Shown: positions 42,748-51,397, numbered from the stretch's first letter. The stretch: 64,000 nucleotides of DNA from Bacteroidia bacterium (GCA_020635905.1 JACJYV010000009.1:186001-250000); one strand, 5' to 3'. Translations and numbers: made by a program. Notes: generated from the letters alone by a model not told the origin.

Positions 42748-44088
42748 ATGAAAAAAATCCTTCTCTTCGCCGGGTTTCTGGCCTTTTTGCAGACAGCCCA
42801 GGGCCAGTTATTTTCCAACGTCTCGACCTTCCTGGGCGGCTTTCCCGGCTACGAGGACGGAGATACTTCCACGGCCCGGGTGAAGGAGCCATTTGGCATC
42901 TGGGTGGACCCCAATAACGGCGATTTATACATTTGCGACCACCAAAACAGCGTCATTCGCCTCGTTTCCACGGACGGCACGGTTTCCACCTTTGCGGGCA
43001 ATGGGAGCAAAGCCTGGAAGGATGGTTACAAAGATACCGCGTCTTTCAACCAGCCTACGGGCATCACAGGCGACGGGCAGGGCAATTTTTACGTGGCAGA
43101 TTTTCTCAATCAGGTGATTCGCAAGATTGATGCAGCGGGCTTTGTGACCACGGTGGCTGGAAAACCCGGCATAGCTGGCTATCAGGACGGGCAGGACACC
43201 GCGGCTCTGTTCAATTATCCCCGTGGTCTCGATCTGGATGCACAGGGCAATCTTTATCTGGGCGACAGTTGGAATCACCGCATCCGCAAGATCGATCCCA
43301 GCGGCAATGTCACCACCTACGCAGGGGGCGGCAGCAGCATTGGGGTACAGAGCCCGGGCGATTACGTGGACGGACCCGACACCAGCGCCCGTTTTTGGAC
43401 TCCCACCGAGGTGAAAGTGGACCCTCAGGGCAATGTTTTTGTCTCTGATCCCTACACCCACCGCATTCGCAAGATTGACACGGCCCGCGTGGTAAGCACG
43501 GTGGCAGGCAGCGGTCAGGCTGGCCAGACTACGGGTGGATTTCAGGATGGTCATGTAACAACGGCCCGCTTCAATACGCCCACCACGCTTTTTGTGGACG
43601 AATTGGGTCAGATTTTTGTGGGGGATGGCCCCAATCAGCGGGTTCGCATGATCGGACTCGACGACACGGTGCGCACGGTGGCAGGCTCTGGCTTGCCGGG
43701 CTTTGTCAACGGAGCTCCAGGGACGGCCCAGTTTCGCTTTCCCCGCGGCATCGAAAAATCGGCCGACGGTCGCCGCCTTTTTGTGGTTGATTTCAACAAC
43801 CACGCTATTCGTTCCCTTTGGTTTGCCCCGCCTACGGGCATCAATGAACCAGCAGGGCAGGGGATTCTTTATTATCCCAATCCAGTGCAGGAAAAACTCT
43901 GGATCCAGGCCAATCGTGAGGTGGATTTTATCCGCATTCTAAACCTGGAGGGGATGATTTTGCACCAGACAACCACCCAGGGACAAAATCAGATTGAGTT
44001 GAATTTGGGCGCAATTTCGCCCGGAATTTACTTGCTTGAAATGAAGGGAAAGAAGGGAATCTGGAGGGAAAAGTTGGTGAAATTGTAA
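42748..44088 (+). CDS. NHL-repeat beta-propeller protein with T9SS type A tail
   Basis: 446 residues. Signal peptide (MKKILLFAGFLAFLQTAQGQ). Six NHL repeats (about 35-360) with recurrent 'P.G...D..GN.YV.D..N..IRKID..G.V.T.AG' and a C-terminal sorting tail (LYYPNPVQEKLWI ... PGIYLLEMKGKKGIWREKLVKL), which marks it as T9SS cargo. NHL propellers bind other molecules or surfaces and have no catalytic motif here. It lies 11 bp after the EEP gene, likely in one operon with it. Confidence 0.92.
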   Translation: MKKILLFAGFLAFLQTAQGQLFSNVSTFLGGFPGYEDGDTSTARVKEPFGIWVDPNNGDLYICDHQNSVIRLVSTDGTVSTFAGNGSKAWKDGYKDTASFNQPTGITGDGQGNFYVADFLNQVIRKIDAAGFVTTVAGKPGIAGYQDGQDTAALFNYPRGLDLDAQGNLYLGDSWNHRIRKIDPSGNVTTYAGGGSSIGVQSPGDYVDGPDTSARFWTPTEVKVDPQGNVFVSDPYTHRIRKIDTARVVSTVAGSGQAGQTTGGFQDGHVTTARFNTPTTLFVDELGQIFVGDGPNQRVRMIGLDDTVRTVAGSGLPGFVNGAPGTAQFRFPRGIEKSADGRRLFVVDFNNHAIRSLWFAPPTGINEPAGQGILYYPNPVQEKLWIQANREVDFIRILNLEGMILHQTTTQGQNQIELNLGAISPGIYLLEMKGKKGIWREKLVKL

Positions 44089-44161
44089 TTTGATTTAAGT
44101 GTGGGAATAGGGAAATTTTATCCTGAAAATTCCGTTTCCTTAGTTATATTTAAGCTTGAAA

Positions 44162-44392
44162 ATGGTTGATTATAAGAAACATATTCACTCTGATCCAGCA
44201 ATAATGGTGGGAAAACCAGTTATCAGAGGGTCCAGAATTACCGTAGAATTGATCCTGATAAAAATTGCCGGGGGATATTCTTTTGAAGAGATTTTGGAAA
44301 TGTATCCTCAGTTAAATCTGGAGGATATTTTGGCCTGCGTCGCCTACGCCGCAGCAATAATGGGATCTGAAGAAGTTATTCCAGCCGTTTAG
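44162..44392 (+). CDS. DUF433 domain protein (antitoxin-like)
   Basis: 76 residues. The DUF433 pattern is complete: HIHSDPAIMVGKPVIRGSRITVELIL, IAGGYSFEEILEMYPQLNLEDILACVAYA. DUF433 proteins are small wHTH proteins usually found as antitoxin partners of DUF5615 PIN-like toxins. No such toxin gene is present on either side within the window, so this is an orphan. The ATG at 44162 is preferred over the TTG two codons before. Confidence 0.9.
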   Translation: MVDYKKHIHSDPAIMVGKPVIRGSRITVELILIKIAGGYSFEEILEMYPQLNLEDILACVAYAAAIMGSEEVIPAV

Positions 44393-44424
44393 TGGGGTAG
44401 TAAAACCAGATACCAATCCCAACC

Positions 44425-44460
44425 AAGTCCAACGCTGCGATTCGAAGTTTTTAGAGGTTC
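44425..44460. mobile_element. MITE-like element, right-end fragment
   Basis: AAGTCCAACGCTGCGATTCG followed by AAGTTTTTAGAGGTTC matches the right 36 bases of copy 2 (38668-38702) with few differences. The left part is absent. It ends 14 bp before the -7 box of the HYC_CC_PP gene. Confidence 0.7.
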
Positions 44461-44474
44461 ACGAACATTTTTGG

Positions 44475-44482
44475 TATCTTTG
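44475..44482 (+). promoter_or_regulatory. -7 box (TATCTTTG) of the HYC_CC_PP / HMA / TonB genes
   Basis: Perfect TAnnTTTG, 14 bp before the ATG at 44497. About 20 bp upstream lies GTTTTTAG, part of the MITE terminal repeat, in the place of a -33 element (not a perfect TTTG). Confidence 0.5.
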
Positions 44483-44496
44483 CGTTATAAGTATTA

Positions 44497-44880
44497 ATGA
44501 AAAACGCCTCCATCATACTGCTGACTGCGTTTTATCTCCTGCTTTCCGTGGGAGTAAACGTCAATGTGCACTATTGTGGAGGAAAATTATCAGAAATATC
44601 CCTGGTTGAAACCCCCACCTGTTGCTGTGGGGAAATGGGCATGCGTAAAGGTTGCTGCTCAGACCAGAATTTCCAGATGCAGCTGGATACCGACCACCAG
44701 ATTTCGCCCCAGTTTCAGATGGATCTTGGGCCCATGGTGGCCTGCATTTTCGAAAATGAAGTAGGCGAAGCTGCGGTCCTTCCAACCCGACCTGATGCAA
44801 AGCCTTTTGGGTTTGATCTCCCACCGCCTCCCAATGCGCCCGCATATCTCCTGCATTGTTCCTTTACCTTTTACGGTTGA
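44497..44880 (+). CDS. HYC_CC_PP family protein
   Basis: 127 residues with an N-terminal signal/anchor. It carries all three motifs that name the family: VNVHYCGGKL, the cysteine cluster TCCCGEMGMRKGCCSDQ, and the proline stretch LPPPPNAP. Such proteins occur upstream of heavy-metal-associated proteins and TonB receptors in Bacteroidota and are presumed to bind metal in the periplasm, possibly copper; the function is not established. It begins a plus-strand unit that continues with the HMA protein (72 bp) and TonB receptor (11 bp). Confidence 0.88.
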   Translation: MKNASIILLTAFYLLLSVGVNVNVHYCGGKLSEISLVETPTCCCGEMGMRKGCCSDQNFQMQLDTDHQISPQFQMDLGPMVACIFENEVGEAAVLPTRPDAKPFGFDLPPPPNAPAYLLHCSFTFYG

Positions 44881-44952
44881 TCTTTTTGGGTTAATCCCTG
44901 GTCTCTAATCGACCTCAATTTCCTTATTTTCAAAAATTTAAGATCAATCGTC

Positions 44953-45309
44953 ATGAAAAATTATATCATTATACTCATACCTTTCCTCTTTTTCTCCCTC
45001 ACTACCCTGCAGGCTCAAAAAGCCACCAAAGAGGTCCTGACCAAAGAATTTTCAGTCAAAGGCAATTGCAAAATGTGCAAGGTGCGCATTGAAAATGCCG
45101 CCTACATCAAGGGAGTCAAAAGTGCGGTTTGGGATCAGGAAACCCATAAAATTACCGTCATTTACCGCGCAGACAAGGTTACCCTGGAACAAATTCAGAG
45201 CGCAATTGCCAGCAAAGGACACGCTACTGAAACCCAAAAGGCTGTGCCCGAAGCCTACCAGAATCTCCCCAAATGTTGTCAGTACGAAACTGAAAAGTGT
45301 GAGCATTAA
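44953..45309 (+). CDS. Periplasmic heavy-metal-associated (HMA) domain protein
   Basis: 118 residues with a signal peptide (FLFFSLTTLQAQ). The HMA fold begins FSVKGNCKMCKVRIENAA, with the metal-binding cysteines C39 and C42; the usual motif GMTCxxC is changed to GNCKMC. It ends with more cysteines (LPKCCQYETEKC, about 104-116). The likely role is binding a soft metal ion (copper or similar) for transfer to or from the TonB receptor encoded 11 bp downstream. Identity of the metal is not shown by the sequence. Confidence 0.9.
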   Translation: MKNYIIILIPFLFFSLTTLQAQKATKEVLTKEFSVKGNCKMCKVRIENAAYIKGVKSAVWDQETHKITVIYRADKVTLEQIQSAIASKGHATETQKAVPEAYQNLPKCCQYETEKCEH

Positions 45310-45320
45310 GGCCTGGAACC

Positions 45321-47582
45321 ATGAAAATATACTGGTTAACAGGTCTGCTCATTCTGGTAGCTGGAATTTCACTTGCGCAAAAAGCGCCTGAAAAGAGAGT
45401 TAAGGGAAATTCTGATTACCTCAAGGGAAGACTTTTTGAGACAAATAACGGAAATGACGAGCCCCTGGCCGGGGTCAGTCTTTTCTGGTCGGGAACCCGC
45501 AAAGGCACCCTCTCTGATTCTTTGGGGAATTTTACCCTGAAAAAAGTCCCCACTTCCACCCAACTGGTGATCAGGAGGTTTGACGCTGGCTCAGATACTG
45601 TGGAGGTGGCCGGACTGGATTCAGTGGCCATTCGCCTCAAAGGTGCGGTCGAACTGGAAGGCGTGGAAATCACCTTTCGGGTCAAATCCACTGAAATATC
45701 CCGTTTTGATCCCATCAAAGTGGAAAATATCGGGCGGGCTGAATTGCTCAAAGCAGCCTGTTGCAACCTGTCCGAGAGTTTCGAGACCAATCCCAGCGTG
45801 GATGTGGCCTTTACGGACGCCATTTCGGGCACCAAACAGATTCGCATGCTGGGTCTGACCGGGATTTACACCCAGATTACTCAGGAGAATATTCCCGCCA
45901 TTCGGGGCCTTTCCGCCCTCTACGGGCTCAATTTCATACCCGGCACCATGATTGAGAGCATTCAGATGAACAAAGGCACGGGCTCAGTGGCCAATGGCTT
46001 TGAGAGCATCGCGGGGCAGATCAACGTGGAATTATTCAAGCCTGAGGGCATGGATAAGGCATTTTTTAACCTCTATGCCAATCAGGGTGGGAGAGTGGAG
46101 GCCAATGCCAATCTGAGGCATAAATTCAATGACAACCTCAGTACGGGTCTGCTTCTCCATGGTCGCACCTTTCTCATGCGCAACGACCGCAACCACGACG
46201 GCTTTCTGGATATGCCTCAGTCCAATTATCTGATCGGGCTGAATCGCTGGAAATACATGCTGAAACGGGGTTGGAGAGGTCAGGCGGGGATCAAAGGAAC
46301 GTATGTGCGTGATCTGGGCGGGCAATTGAGCTATGATCCTGATCTTGGACCCATTCCAACCAATGGCTGGGGCATGCGACTCAATCTCAACCGTGTGGAT
46401 GTGTTTACCAAGATGGGTAAGGTTTGGGAGGAAAAGCCCTGGAAATCCCTTGGAATTCAGGTGGCGGGCTCCTGGCACGACCAGCAAAGTCATTTTGGCC
46501 TGACCACTTACGACGCCACCCAGACTTCGGGCTACGCCAATGTGCTGTACCAGAGTCTGTTTGGCAGTACAGATCACAAATTCAAAACGGGCGCCAGCCT
46601 CATGTATGACAATTTCAAAGAAAACCTGAACGGCACGCCTTACCTCCGTACGGAAATTGTGCCCGGGGCATTTTTTGAATACACCTACTCTTTCCTGACC
46701 AAATTCAATGTGGTGGCAGGTTTGAGGGCTGATTATAACAACTACTACGGCTTTTTTGCCACGCCCCGCCTGCACCTGCGCTATGCGCCCCGGGATAACT
46801 GGGTTTTCCGGGCTTCTGCAGGCCGCGGACAACGCACCGCGAATGTGATTGCCGAAAACACGGGTTACCTCGCCAGTGCGCGCCAATGGGTCATTCAGGG
46901 CGATGGGAGTAATAAGCCTTATGGCCTCAATCCTGAAGTCGCCTGGAATTACGGGATCAATGCGACCCATTATTTTAAAATTGATTACCGCGAAGGCAGT
47001 GTCTCCCTGGATTTTTACCGCACTGATTTCACCAATCAGATCGTGATCGACCTGGACCAGTCGCCAGGGCAGGTGCTGTTTTACAACCTCGACGGACAGT
47101 CCTGGTCCAACAGTGCACAAATTCAGGCCGATTACGAAGTAATCAAACGCCTGGATGCCCGCATTGCTTACCGTTGGTACGACGTGAAAACGACGTACAG
47201 CGGCGTTTTACGGTCCAAACCCCTGGTAGCCAATCACCGGGCTTTCCTCAATCTGGCCTATGCCACCCGCAACGCCTGGAAATTTGACGGAACCCTGACC
47301 TGGACCGGCCCTTCGCGGGTACCTTCCACCGCCAGCAATCCTGTGCAATACCAGCGCAGCGATCGCTCACCAGCCTTTTTCCTGCTCAATGCCCAGATCA
47401 GCAAAACCTGGAAGGAAAGGTTGGATCTGTATTTTGGGGGAGAAAATCTGCTCAACTTCCGTCAGCCCAATCCCATCATCGCCAGCGACCAGCCTTTTGG
47501 GCCCTATTTCGACAGCGCCCTGATCTGGGGACCGATTTTTGGGAGAAATGTGTATGCAGGGTTGAGATATACGATCAGGTAG
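45321..47582 (+). CDS. TonB-dependent receptor, probable metal or siderophore-type
   Basis: 753 residues. A signal peptide precedes a carboxypeptidase regulatory-like domain (about 35-110: LAGVSLFWSGTRKGTLSDSLGNFTLKKV), then the plug (about 118-235) with the unusual KAACCNLSESFETNPSVDV (adjacent cysteines 147-148) and QIRMLGLTGIYTQITQENIPAIRG, then a 22-strand-type barrel ending VYAGLRYTIR. The plug cysteines and position after HMA and HYC_CC_PP genes point to metal traffic, not sugar. No SusD partner is present, so it is not a polysaccharide receptor. Confidence 0.9.
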   Translation: MKIYWLTGLLILVAGISLAQKAPEKRVKGNSDYLKGRLFETNNGNDEPLAGVSLFWSGTRKGTLSDSLGNFTLKKVPTSTQLVIRRFDAGSDTVEVAGLDSVAIRLKGAVELEGVEITFRVKSTEISRFDPIKVENIGRAELLKAACCNLSESFETNPSVDVAFTDAISGTKQIRMLGLTGIYTQITQENIPAIRGLSALYGLNFIPGTMIESIQMNKGTGSVANGFESIAGQINVELFKPEGMDKAFFNLYANQGGRVEANANLRHKFNDNLSTGLLLHGRTFLMRNDRNHDGFLDMPQSNYLIGLNRWKYMLKRGWRGQAGIKGTYVRDLGGQLSYDPDLGPIPTNGWGMRLNLNRVDVFTKMGKVWEEKPWKSLGIQVAGSWHDQQSHFGLTTYDATQTSGYANVLYQSLFGSTDHKFKTGASLMYDNFKENLNGTPYLRTEIVPGAFFEYTYSFLTKFNVVAGLRADYNNYYGFFATPRLHLRYAPRDNWVFRASAGRGQRTANVIAENTGYLASARQWVIQGDGSNKPYGLNPEVAWNYGINATHYFKIDYREGSVSLDFYRTDFTNQIVIDLDQSPGQVLFYNLDGQSWSNSAQIQADYEVIKRLDARIAYRWYDVKTTYSGVLRSKPLVANHRAFLNLAYATRNAWKFDGTLTWTGPSRVPSTASNPVQYQRSDRSPAFFLLNAQISKTWKERLDLYFGGENLLNFRQPNPIIASDQPFGPYFDSALIWGPIFGRNVYAGLRYTIR

Positions 47583-47586
47583 GGTT

Positions 47587-47635
47587 TGAGTCTTTAGTCG
47601 TTAGTCGTGGGTTCTTAGAGGGGAGTCTTTAGTCG
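47587..47635. repeat. Heptamer tandem repeat, GGACTCA type in reverse (7 units)
   Basis: TGAGTCT, TTAGTCG, TTAGTCG, TGGGTTC, TTAGAGG, GGAGTCT, TTAGTCG; the complement is CGACTAA/AGACTCA, the same family as 17365 and 28168. It lies 5 bp after the TonB receptor stop, between convergent genes. Confidence 0.8.
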
Positions 47636-47680
47636 TTTGGCACTGACGGTGACGTAAACTACAACAAGTTGTTGCTAATT

Positions 47681-47708
47681 GTAAGGCCAGGAAATTTCCT
47701 GGCCTTAC
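47681..47708. terminator. Perfect 28-bp palindrome between convergent genes
   Basis: GTAAGGCCAGGAAA joined to TTTCCTGGCCTTAC, no spacer. It can fold as a 12-bp stem on either strand and could end transcription from both sides, but no T tract follows, so Rho-independent action is not certain. Confidence 0.5.
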
Positions 47709-47779
47709 TCGAGGATGGGCCATTCCCTCATTGTGGCCTCAATCCATTGTATTGCATACATAGGGGCTGTTTTTTCCTT

Positions 47780-48211
47780 TCAGGCCACACCTTCCTCAAA
47801 CGAATCCACCCCAAAAAACTTTTCCAGAGATGTTGCCGCAAGGCTTCTTCTGGGCTCGCCCACATCCATTTCCCAATAATAGATCTGGCCATAATCTTCC
47901 TCGCGGGTGGAAATGGTAAAAATATTTCCATTCTCATCGTCAGCAAATGGAATTTCTTCTCTGGGGATGTGCTGCTCTGTGATTTGTAAATCGTCAATAA
48001 CTTTCTCCAGGGTATTATTTCCGTATTTAATTGGGAATAAAAAACTAAAGGCATAGCCTTCAATTTTTCCGTCCAATGTTCCTCCATTATACCGCAATAA
48101 GATCTGCTTTAAGTTTTGTGGAAGAGTTATTTCAAATTCATTCTCAAAAGATTGAATTTCTTCTGCTTGAATTGGATGATGTTTTGAATATGAAAAATTT
48201 ACTTTACTCAT
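47780..48211 (-). CDS. SMI1/KNR4 family immunity protein
   Basis: 143 residues, cytoplasmic. The opening EIQSFENEFEITLPQNLKQILLRYNGG and the later FYSLEK-type ending ATSLEKFFGVDSFE match the SMI1/KNR4 fold, which in bacteria usually serves as the immunity protein of polymorphic nuclease toxins. It lies 5 bp downstream of the WHH-nuclease toxin fragment on the same strand, the expected toxin-immunity order, so it presumably protects against that nuclease. Confidence 0.85.
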   Translation of the reverse strand: MSKVNFSYSKHHPIQAEEIQSFENEFEITLPQNLKQILLRYNGGTLDGKIEGYAFSFLFPIKYGNNTLEKVIDDLQITEQHIPREEIPFADDENGNIFTISTREEDYGQIYYWEMDVGEPRRSLAATSLEKFFGVDSFEEGVA

Positions 48212-48216
48212 GATTG

Positions 48217-48927
48217 CTAATTTTTATACAATATGCCAAAAAAGCCTTCAATTTGCTTGACTGAGCCAATATGAGGGCTGCATTGTCGATGAATTTCCTT
48301 TTCAACTAATTGTAGTGTACCTTGACCTGTAACTGGATTGAAATCATCCAAATGGTGCCAAGTGTAATCTTCCCTTATTAATTTTATTTGTTCTTCCGAG
48401 AATCCAGTCTTTTTCCATGCGGTAAGGTTGTCTAATTCCCGGCTTCCTTTCAGTTTTATCTTCACCACACTTTTGCTGTTTACTTTATTCCCGTAAAGGT
48501 ATTTTGGCGTCTTGGAAAAATCCACACACAGACCATTTTTACTTTTATACAAAGTTACTCCCAATTTCTCTAATGCAGGTTTGTTTGGATTAAATACTGC
48601 ACTGCTTTTCTTTAAAAGCTCATTTATCTTCCTGATTTTTTCCCTTGATTGAGATGCACTTAGCTTGTTCGCAGGTAAAATGCTCAGAACGTCATCTATA
48701 TCCCCGGAAAAAAGTTTGTAAATCCGCTCCTTTATGTAGGTCATCAGTTTTCCATCCCTGATAGCCTGAACAAGCTCCTCAAATTCCTTTTTGATAAAGT
48801 TAAAGATAGCTTTGGTGGTATCCGCGATTTTCTCCCCAATTTTCCTTACGGTTTTTATCCCCTTTTGGGCAAATTTGGTAGCGAGCCGTGATACTTTACC
48901 TGAAATACTGGCTGCAAGGGAAGAGGC
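48217..48927 (-). pseudogene. 3' remnant of a polymorphic toxin with WHH nuclease domain
   Basis: The frame is open from just after an in-frame TAG (complement of 48928-48930) to the stop at 48217; the first ATG is at 48744, inside the conserved part. The 61 codons before that ATG read as a normal protein (ASSLAASISGKVSRLATKF...), a Lys/Ala-rich linker of the type that joins toxin tips to long delivery proteins, so the real gene once began farther upstream. The C-terminal part contains YTWHHLDDF and GTLQLVEKEIHRQCSPHIG, the HNH/Endonuclease VII WHH toxin motif. The delivery part is missing; no start signal is seen, and the piece may be silent or expressed from the ATG at 48744 (175 residues). 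Confidence 0.75.
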
Positions 48928-48981
48928 CTAAATTTATTAGATTTAATTTGTCGATAAAACGGGATATTGATTAAAAATCCC

Positions 48982-49671
48982 CTATTCTCCCAACCTCAAC
49001 TTCAATTCCTCAATCTGCCGATCCCGATCTTCCACCTGCTCAAAATACTTCAATTCCAGACCCTTGATTCGGCCCAGATACCAGGCGGCAAAATCGCAGA
49101 TTCTGAAATGATAACCATTGCCAACCATGGCTTCTTTGCTCCCCATGTAAACGGGCCCAGCCTTGGTATTATCCAAAAGTGCAGTTAACCCGGGAACCGC
49201 TGTCTCGCCCAGCATCAGAAACCGCACGCCAGCGGTGCCGTCGTCCTGGTGTTCGTAGAGGAAACCCCAGGGATTGGCAAAGCCAATCACATCCTGAGCC
49301 AGACTTTGGGTATAAATTTCGGCCACGGGCTCTTTTCCCGTTTCGGCCATGAAGAAGATATTTTTCGCAAACAGCACCTCACACGCAAACAGGCGGGCTT
49401 TCAGAGGTTGGCGGGCATCCTTTACCAGATCGATCAGCGCGGCATGGTTTGCTTCAATTTGCCAGATGGCCTCAATGGCTTCTGTGTGGGAAGGGTAGAG
49501 GAAAAAAGCTCCCCATTTTTCGTTGACGAGGTCGCGGGCCAGGGGAGAAGGTTCATTCATGGTGGTTTCCAGGTGGGAAGTTTGGGGAAATGCTGCCTTG
49601 ATCCTGTTTCTGTGACAGGAAAAACAGGAGAACACGATCAAACCCAGGATAATTGCCAGGTTATTGCTCAC
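48982..49671 (-). CDS. Putative lipoprotein next to the DUF4157 gene
   Basis: 229 residues from a GTG (complement of 49669-49671), which gives a lipoprotein signal (LAIILGLIVFSCFSC). The rest is mostly helical with a HEAT-like beginning (AIWQIEANHAALIDLVKDARQPLKARLFACEVLF) and a predicted coiled C-terminus. The start lies 11 bp inside the end of the DUF4157 gene, which signals translational coupling. A protective (immunity-like) role toward the DUF4157 protein is possible from position alone; nothing in the sequence proves it. Confidence 0.6.
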   Translation of the reverse strand: MSNNLAIILGLIVFSCFSCHRNRIKAAFPQTSHLETTMNEPSPLARDLVNEKWGAFFLYPSHTEAIEAIWQIEANHAALIDLVKDARQPLKARLFACEVLFAKNIFFMAETGKEPVAEIYTQSLAQDVIGFANPWGFLYEHQDDGTAGVRFLMLGETAVPGLTALLDNTKAGPVYMGSKEAMVGNGYHFRICDFAAWYLGRIKGLELKYFEQVEDRDRQIEELKLRLGE

Positions 49672-51397
49672 GCTTCAGTTTGGTTTGGTCCACGTAGCCA
49701 GTGGCTTTCCAATCCGCACCCGCCACCACCTGTACTTTGTAGGTTCCGTTGACCATGCACATGAGGGTTTCCACCCGGGTACCTTTGGGCAGATCCTTCA
49801 GTTTATTGGTTTGCTCCTTGTCAGAAAACAGTCCCACAGACTCTGTGGTTTGGAAAACCTCTTTTACAGGCAGATTCAGGGTGTCTTTGCCATCCCCTTT
49901 GTCGCCCACATTGCCTTGCAGCACCCAGCCCCGCTTGTCCTTGAGCGGGCCGTCGTTGACGGTAATCAGGGAGTATTTTTTGCCGTTGGCCTCGCCGCTG
50001 CTGTGCTCCGTGACCTTGGTATTTTTACTCAGGTTGCCCAGATTGGCCATGGTGTTTTCGTCCTGCAGTTTGGTATTGTCTGCGGTAATCACGGACGAAC
50101 CTTTGGCCTTGGCGCTGTTCCATTTTTTGGCCGAAGCCATGAAATTATTGGAGGGCAGCGCATCCGAAACCAGCTCAAAATCAAGCTTTTTGAAGGCTCC
50201 ATTATTATCTCTGGTCCAACCCCATTTCACCGAGCCAAAGTAGGTGCCCTTCTGGGCTCCCTCAATGGCCAGGGCCGTGGTTTCAAAAATCTGACCCGAA
50301 TTTTTCTTTGCCGCCGGACGGTTGGGATTGTCATGCAATTCTGCGTCCTTGGATTTGACATTTTCCCCTTCTTTGTAGTGGTAACCGTGTTCGCCCCAGC
50401 CTTTATACTCCCTTCCCGTCATTTTGTCATTGTCCTTCAGGCTTTTCTTTTCATCGCGGGTCAGCTTTTCCACGGGTGATGGCGTGGCATATTTGGCCAT
50501 ATCTTCCTGATCTGCGGCATTTGCAGGCTCATTACTGGTCGCGTACATGGGATTGCGGTAAGCCACCAACTGATCCATGTAATTGCCCTTGGCGTCGCCT
50601 TCGTTCACCAGATAATTGGCTTTGTAGGGCTCAGCCACACTGGGAGTGCCTTCCTCGTAGGGTTTGAGAGACTGGGTCATGCCGATTTTGGTCGCATTGA
50701 TCGTATCGCCCGGATGAAATTTCAGGTAAATATCCACCCCAATTTCCTTTCCATCCTGCTTGATGGTGGTGTAGGAAACGTCCTCAAACTCTCCCTGATG
50801 GGTTTTCAGCTTTTTGGCCTGCACCACAGATTTCTTTTGCGCAGGATTGAAAGCGCCCGCATTATTCCCTCCCGTATGCATGGAAGTGGATTCGCCTCGG
50901 GCCGCTTTGGCCCCCATGGTATCCGCTTCTGATTCGAGGCTTTTATCGTCATTGACCGAAAATCCCTTTTCCTGGGCGGTGGGTTGTACCCGTCCAGCGC
51001 GCTGTTGCACCACGTGGGTCAGCTCGTGACCCAAAAGCTCCTGCCCCTGACTGGTGTCGGGTTTGAACTGTCCGGGCGCAAAATGCACATCATTACCCTG
51101 GGTATAGGCCAGTGCATTCATGGAAGATGCTTCCCCGCTGTTTTGGTGGATATTGACGTTCGAAAAATCCGTACCAAAGGATTGCTCCATCTTGGTTTGC
51201 ACGGTCTCGGGCATGCCTGTTTTGCTGCCCTGGGTTCCCGTTTTCCCTTCCTGGCCTGGCTGTTCATTCATTTTGGCCTGGACGGGTCCGTTTGCCTGAG
51301 GGGCAAAGGCGGGTGGAGCCAGGGTCAGCATGTCTGGATTGGTTTCGTTTTCGCGTTTCTGTTGAACGCTTTTCTCTTTTTCCTGGGTGCTCTTCAT
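49661..51397 (-). CDS. DUF4157 (eCIS-core metalloprotease-like) protein with C-terminal SH3-like repeats
   Basis: 578 residues, no signal peptide. A disordered, Gln/Thr/Lys-rich N-terminus (1-65) is followed by the DUF4157 domain (about 66-170): FGTDFSNVNIHQNS, ALAYTQGNDVHFAPGQF, the zinc site GHELTHVVQQ (His124-Glu125-His128) and SLESEADTMGAKA (Glu157). DUF4157 is frequent in cargo of extracellular contractile injection systems and in toxins. The last about 120 residues look like two SH3-like modules. Middle part (about 190-430) unassigned. No injection-system structural genes are in the window. Confidence 0.85.
   Translation of the reverse strand: MKSTQEKEKSVQQKRENETNPDMLTLAPPAFAPQANGPVQAKMNEQPGQEGKTGTQGSKTGMPETVQTKMEQSFGTDFSNVNIHQNSGEASSMNALAYTQGNDVHFAPGQFKPDTSQGQELLGHELTHVVQQRAGRVQPTAQEKGFSVNDDKSLESEADTMGAKAARGESTSMHTGGNNAGAFNPAQKKSVVQAKKLKTHQGEFEDVSYTTIKQDGKEIGVDIYLKFHPGDTINATKIGMTQSLKPYEEGTPSVAEPYKANYLVNEGDAKGNYMDQLVAYRNPMYATSNEPANAADQEDMAKYATPSPVEKLTRDEKKSLKDNDKMTGREYKGWGEHGYHYKEGENVKSKDAELHDNPNRPAAKKNSGQIFETTALAIEGAQKGTYFGSVKWGWTRDNNGAFKKLDFELVSDALPSNNFMASAKKWNSAKAKGSSVITADNTKLQDENTMANLGNLSKNTKVTEHSSGEANGKKYSLITVNDGPLKDKRGWVLQGNVGDKGDGKDTLNLPVKEVFQTTESVGLFSDKEQTNKLKDLPKGTRVETLMCMVNGTYKVQVVAGADWKATGYVDQTKLKREQ

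Noticed and set aside
44162..44392. Complete toxin-antitoxin pair around DUF433
   Set aside because: The usual DUF5615/PIN toxin gene was looked for on both sides and is absent; only the antitoxin-like gene is supported.
46032..47120. Minus-strand frame of 362 codons inside the TonB receptor gene
   Set aside because: Antisense shadow; the receptor plug and barrel on the plus strand are continuous and recognisable.
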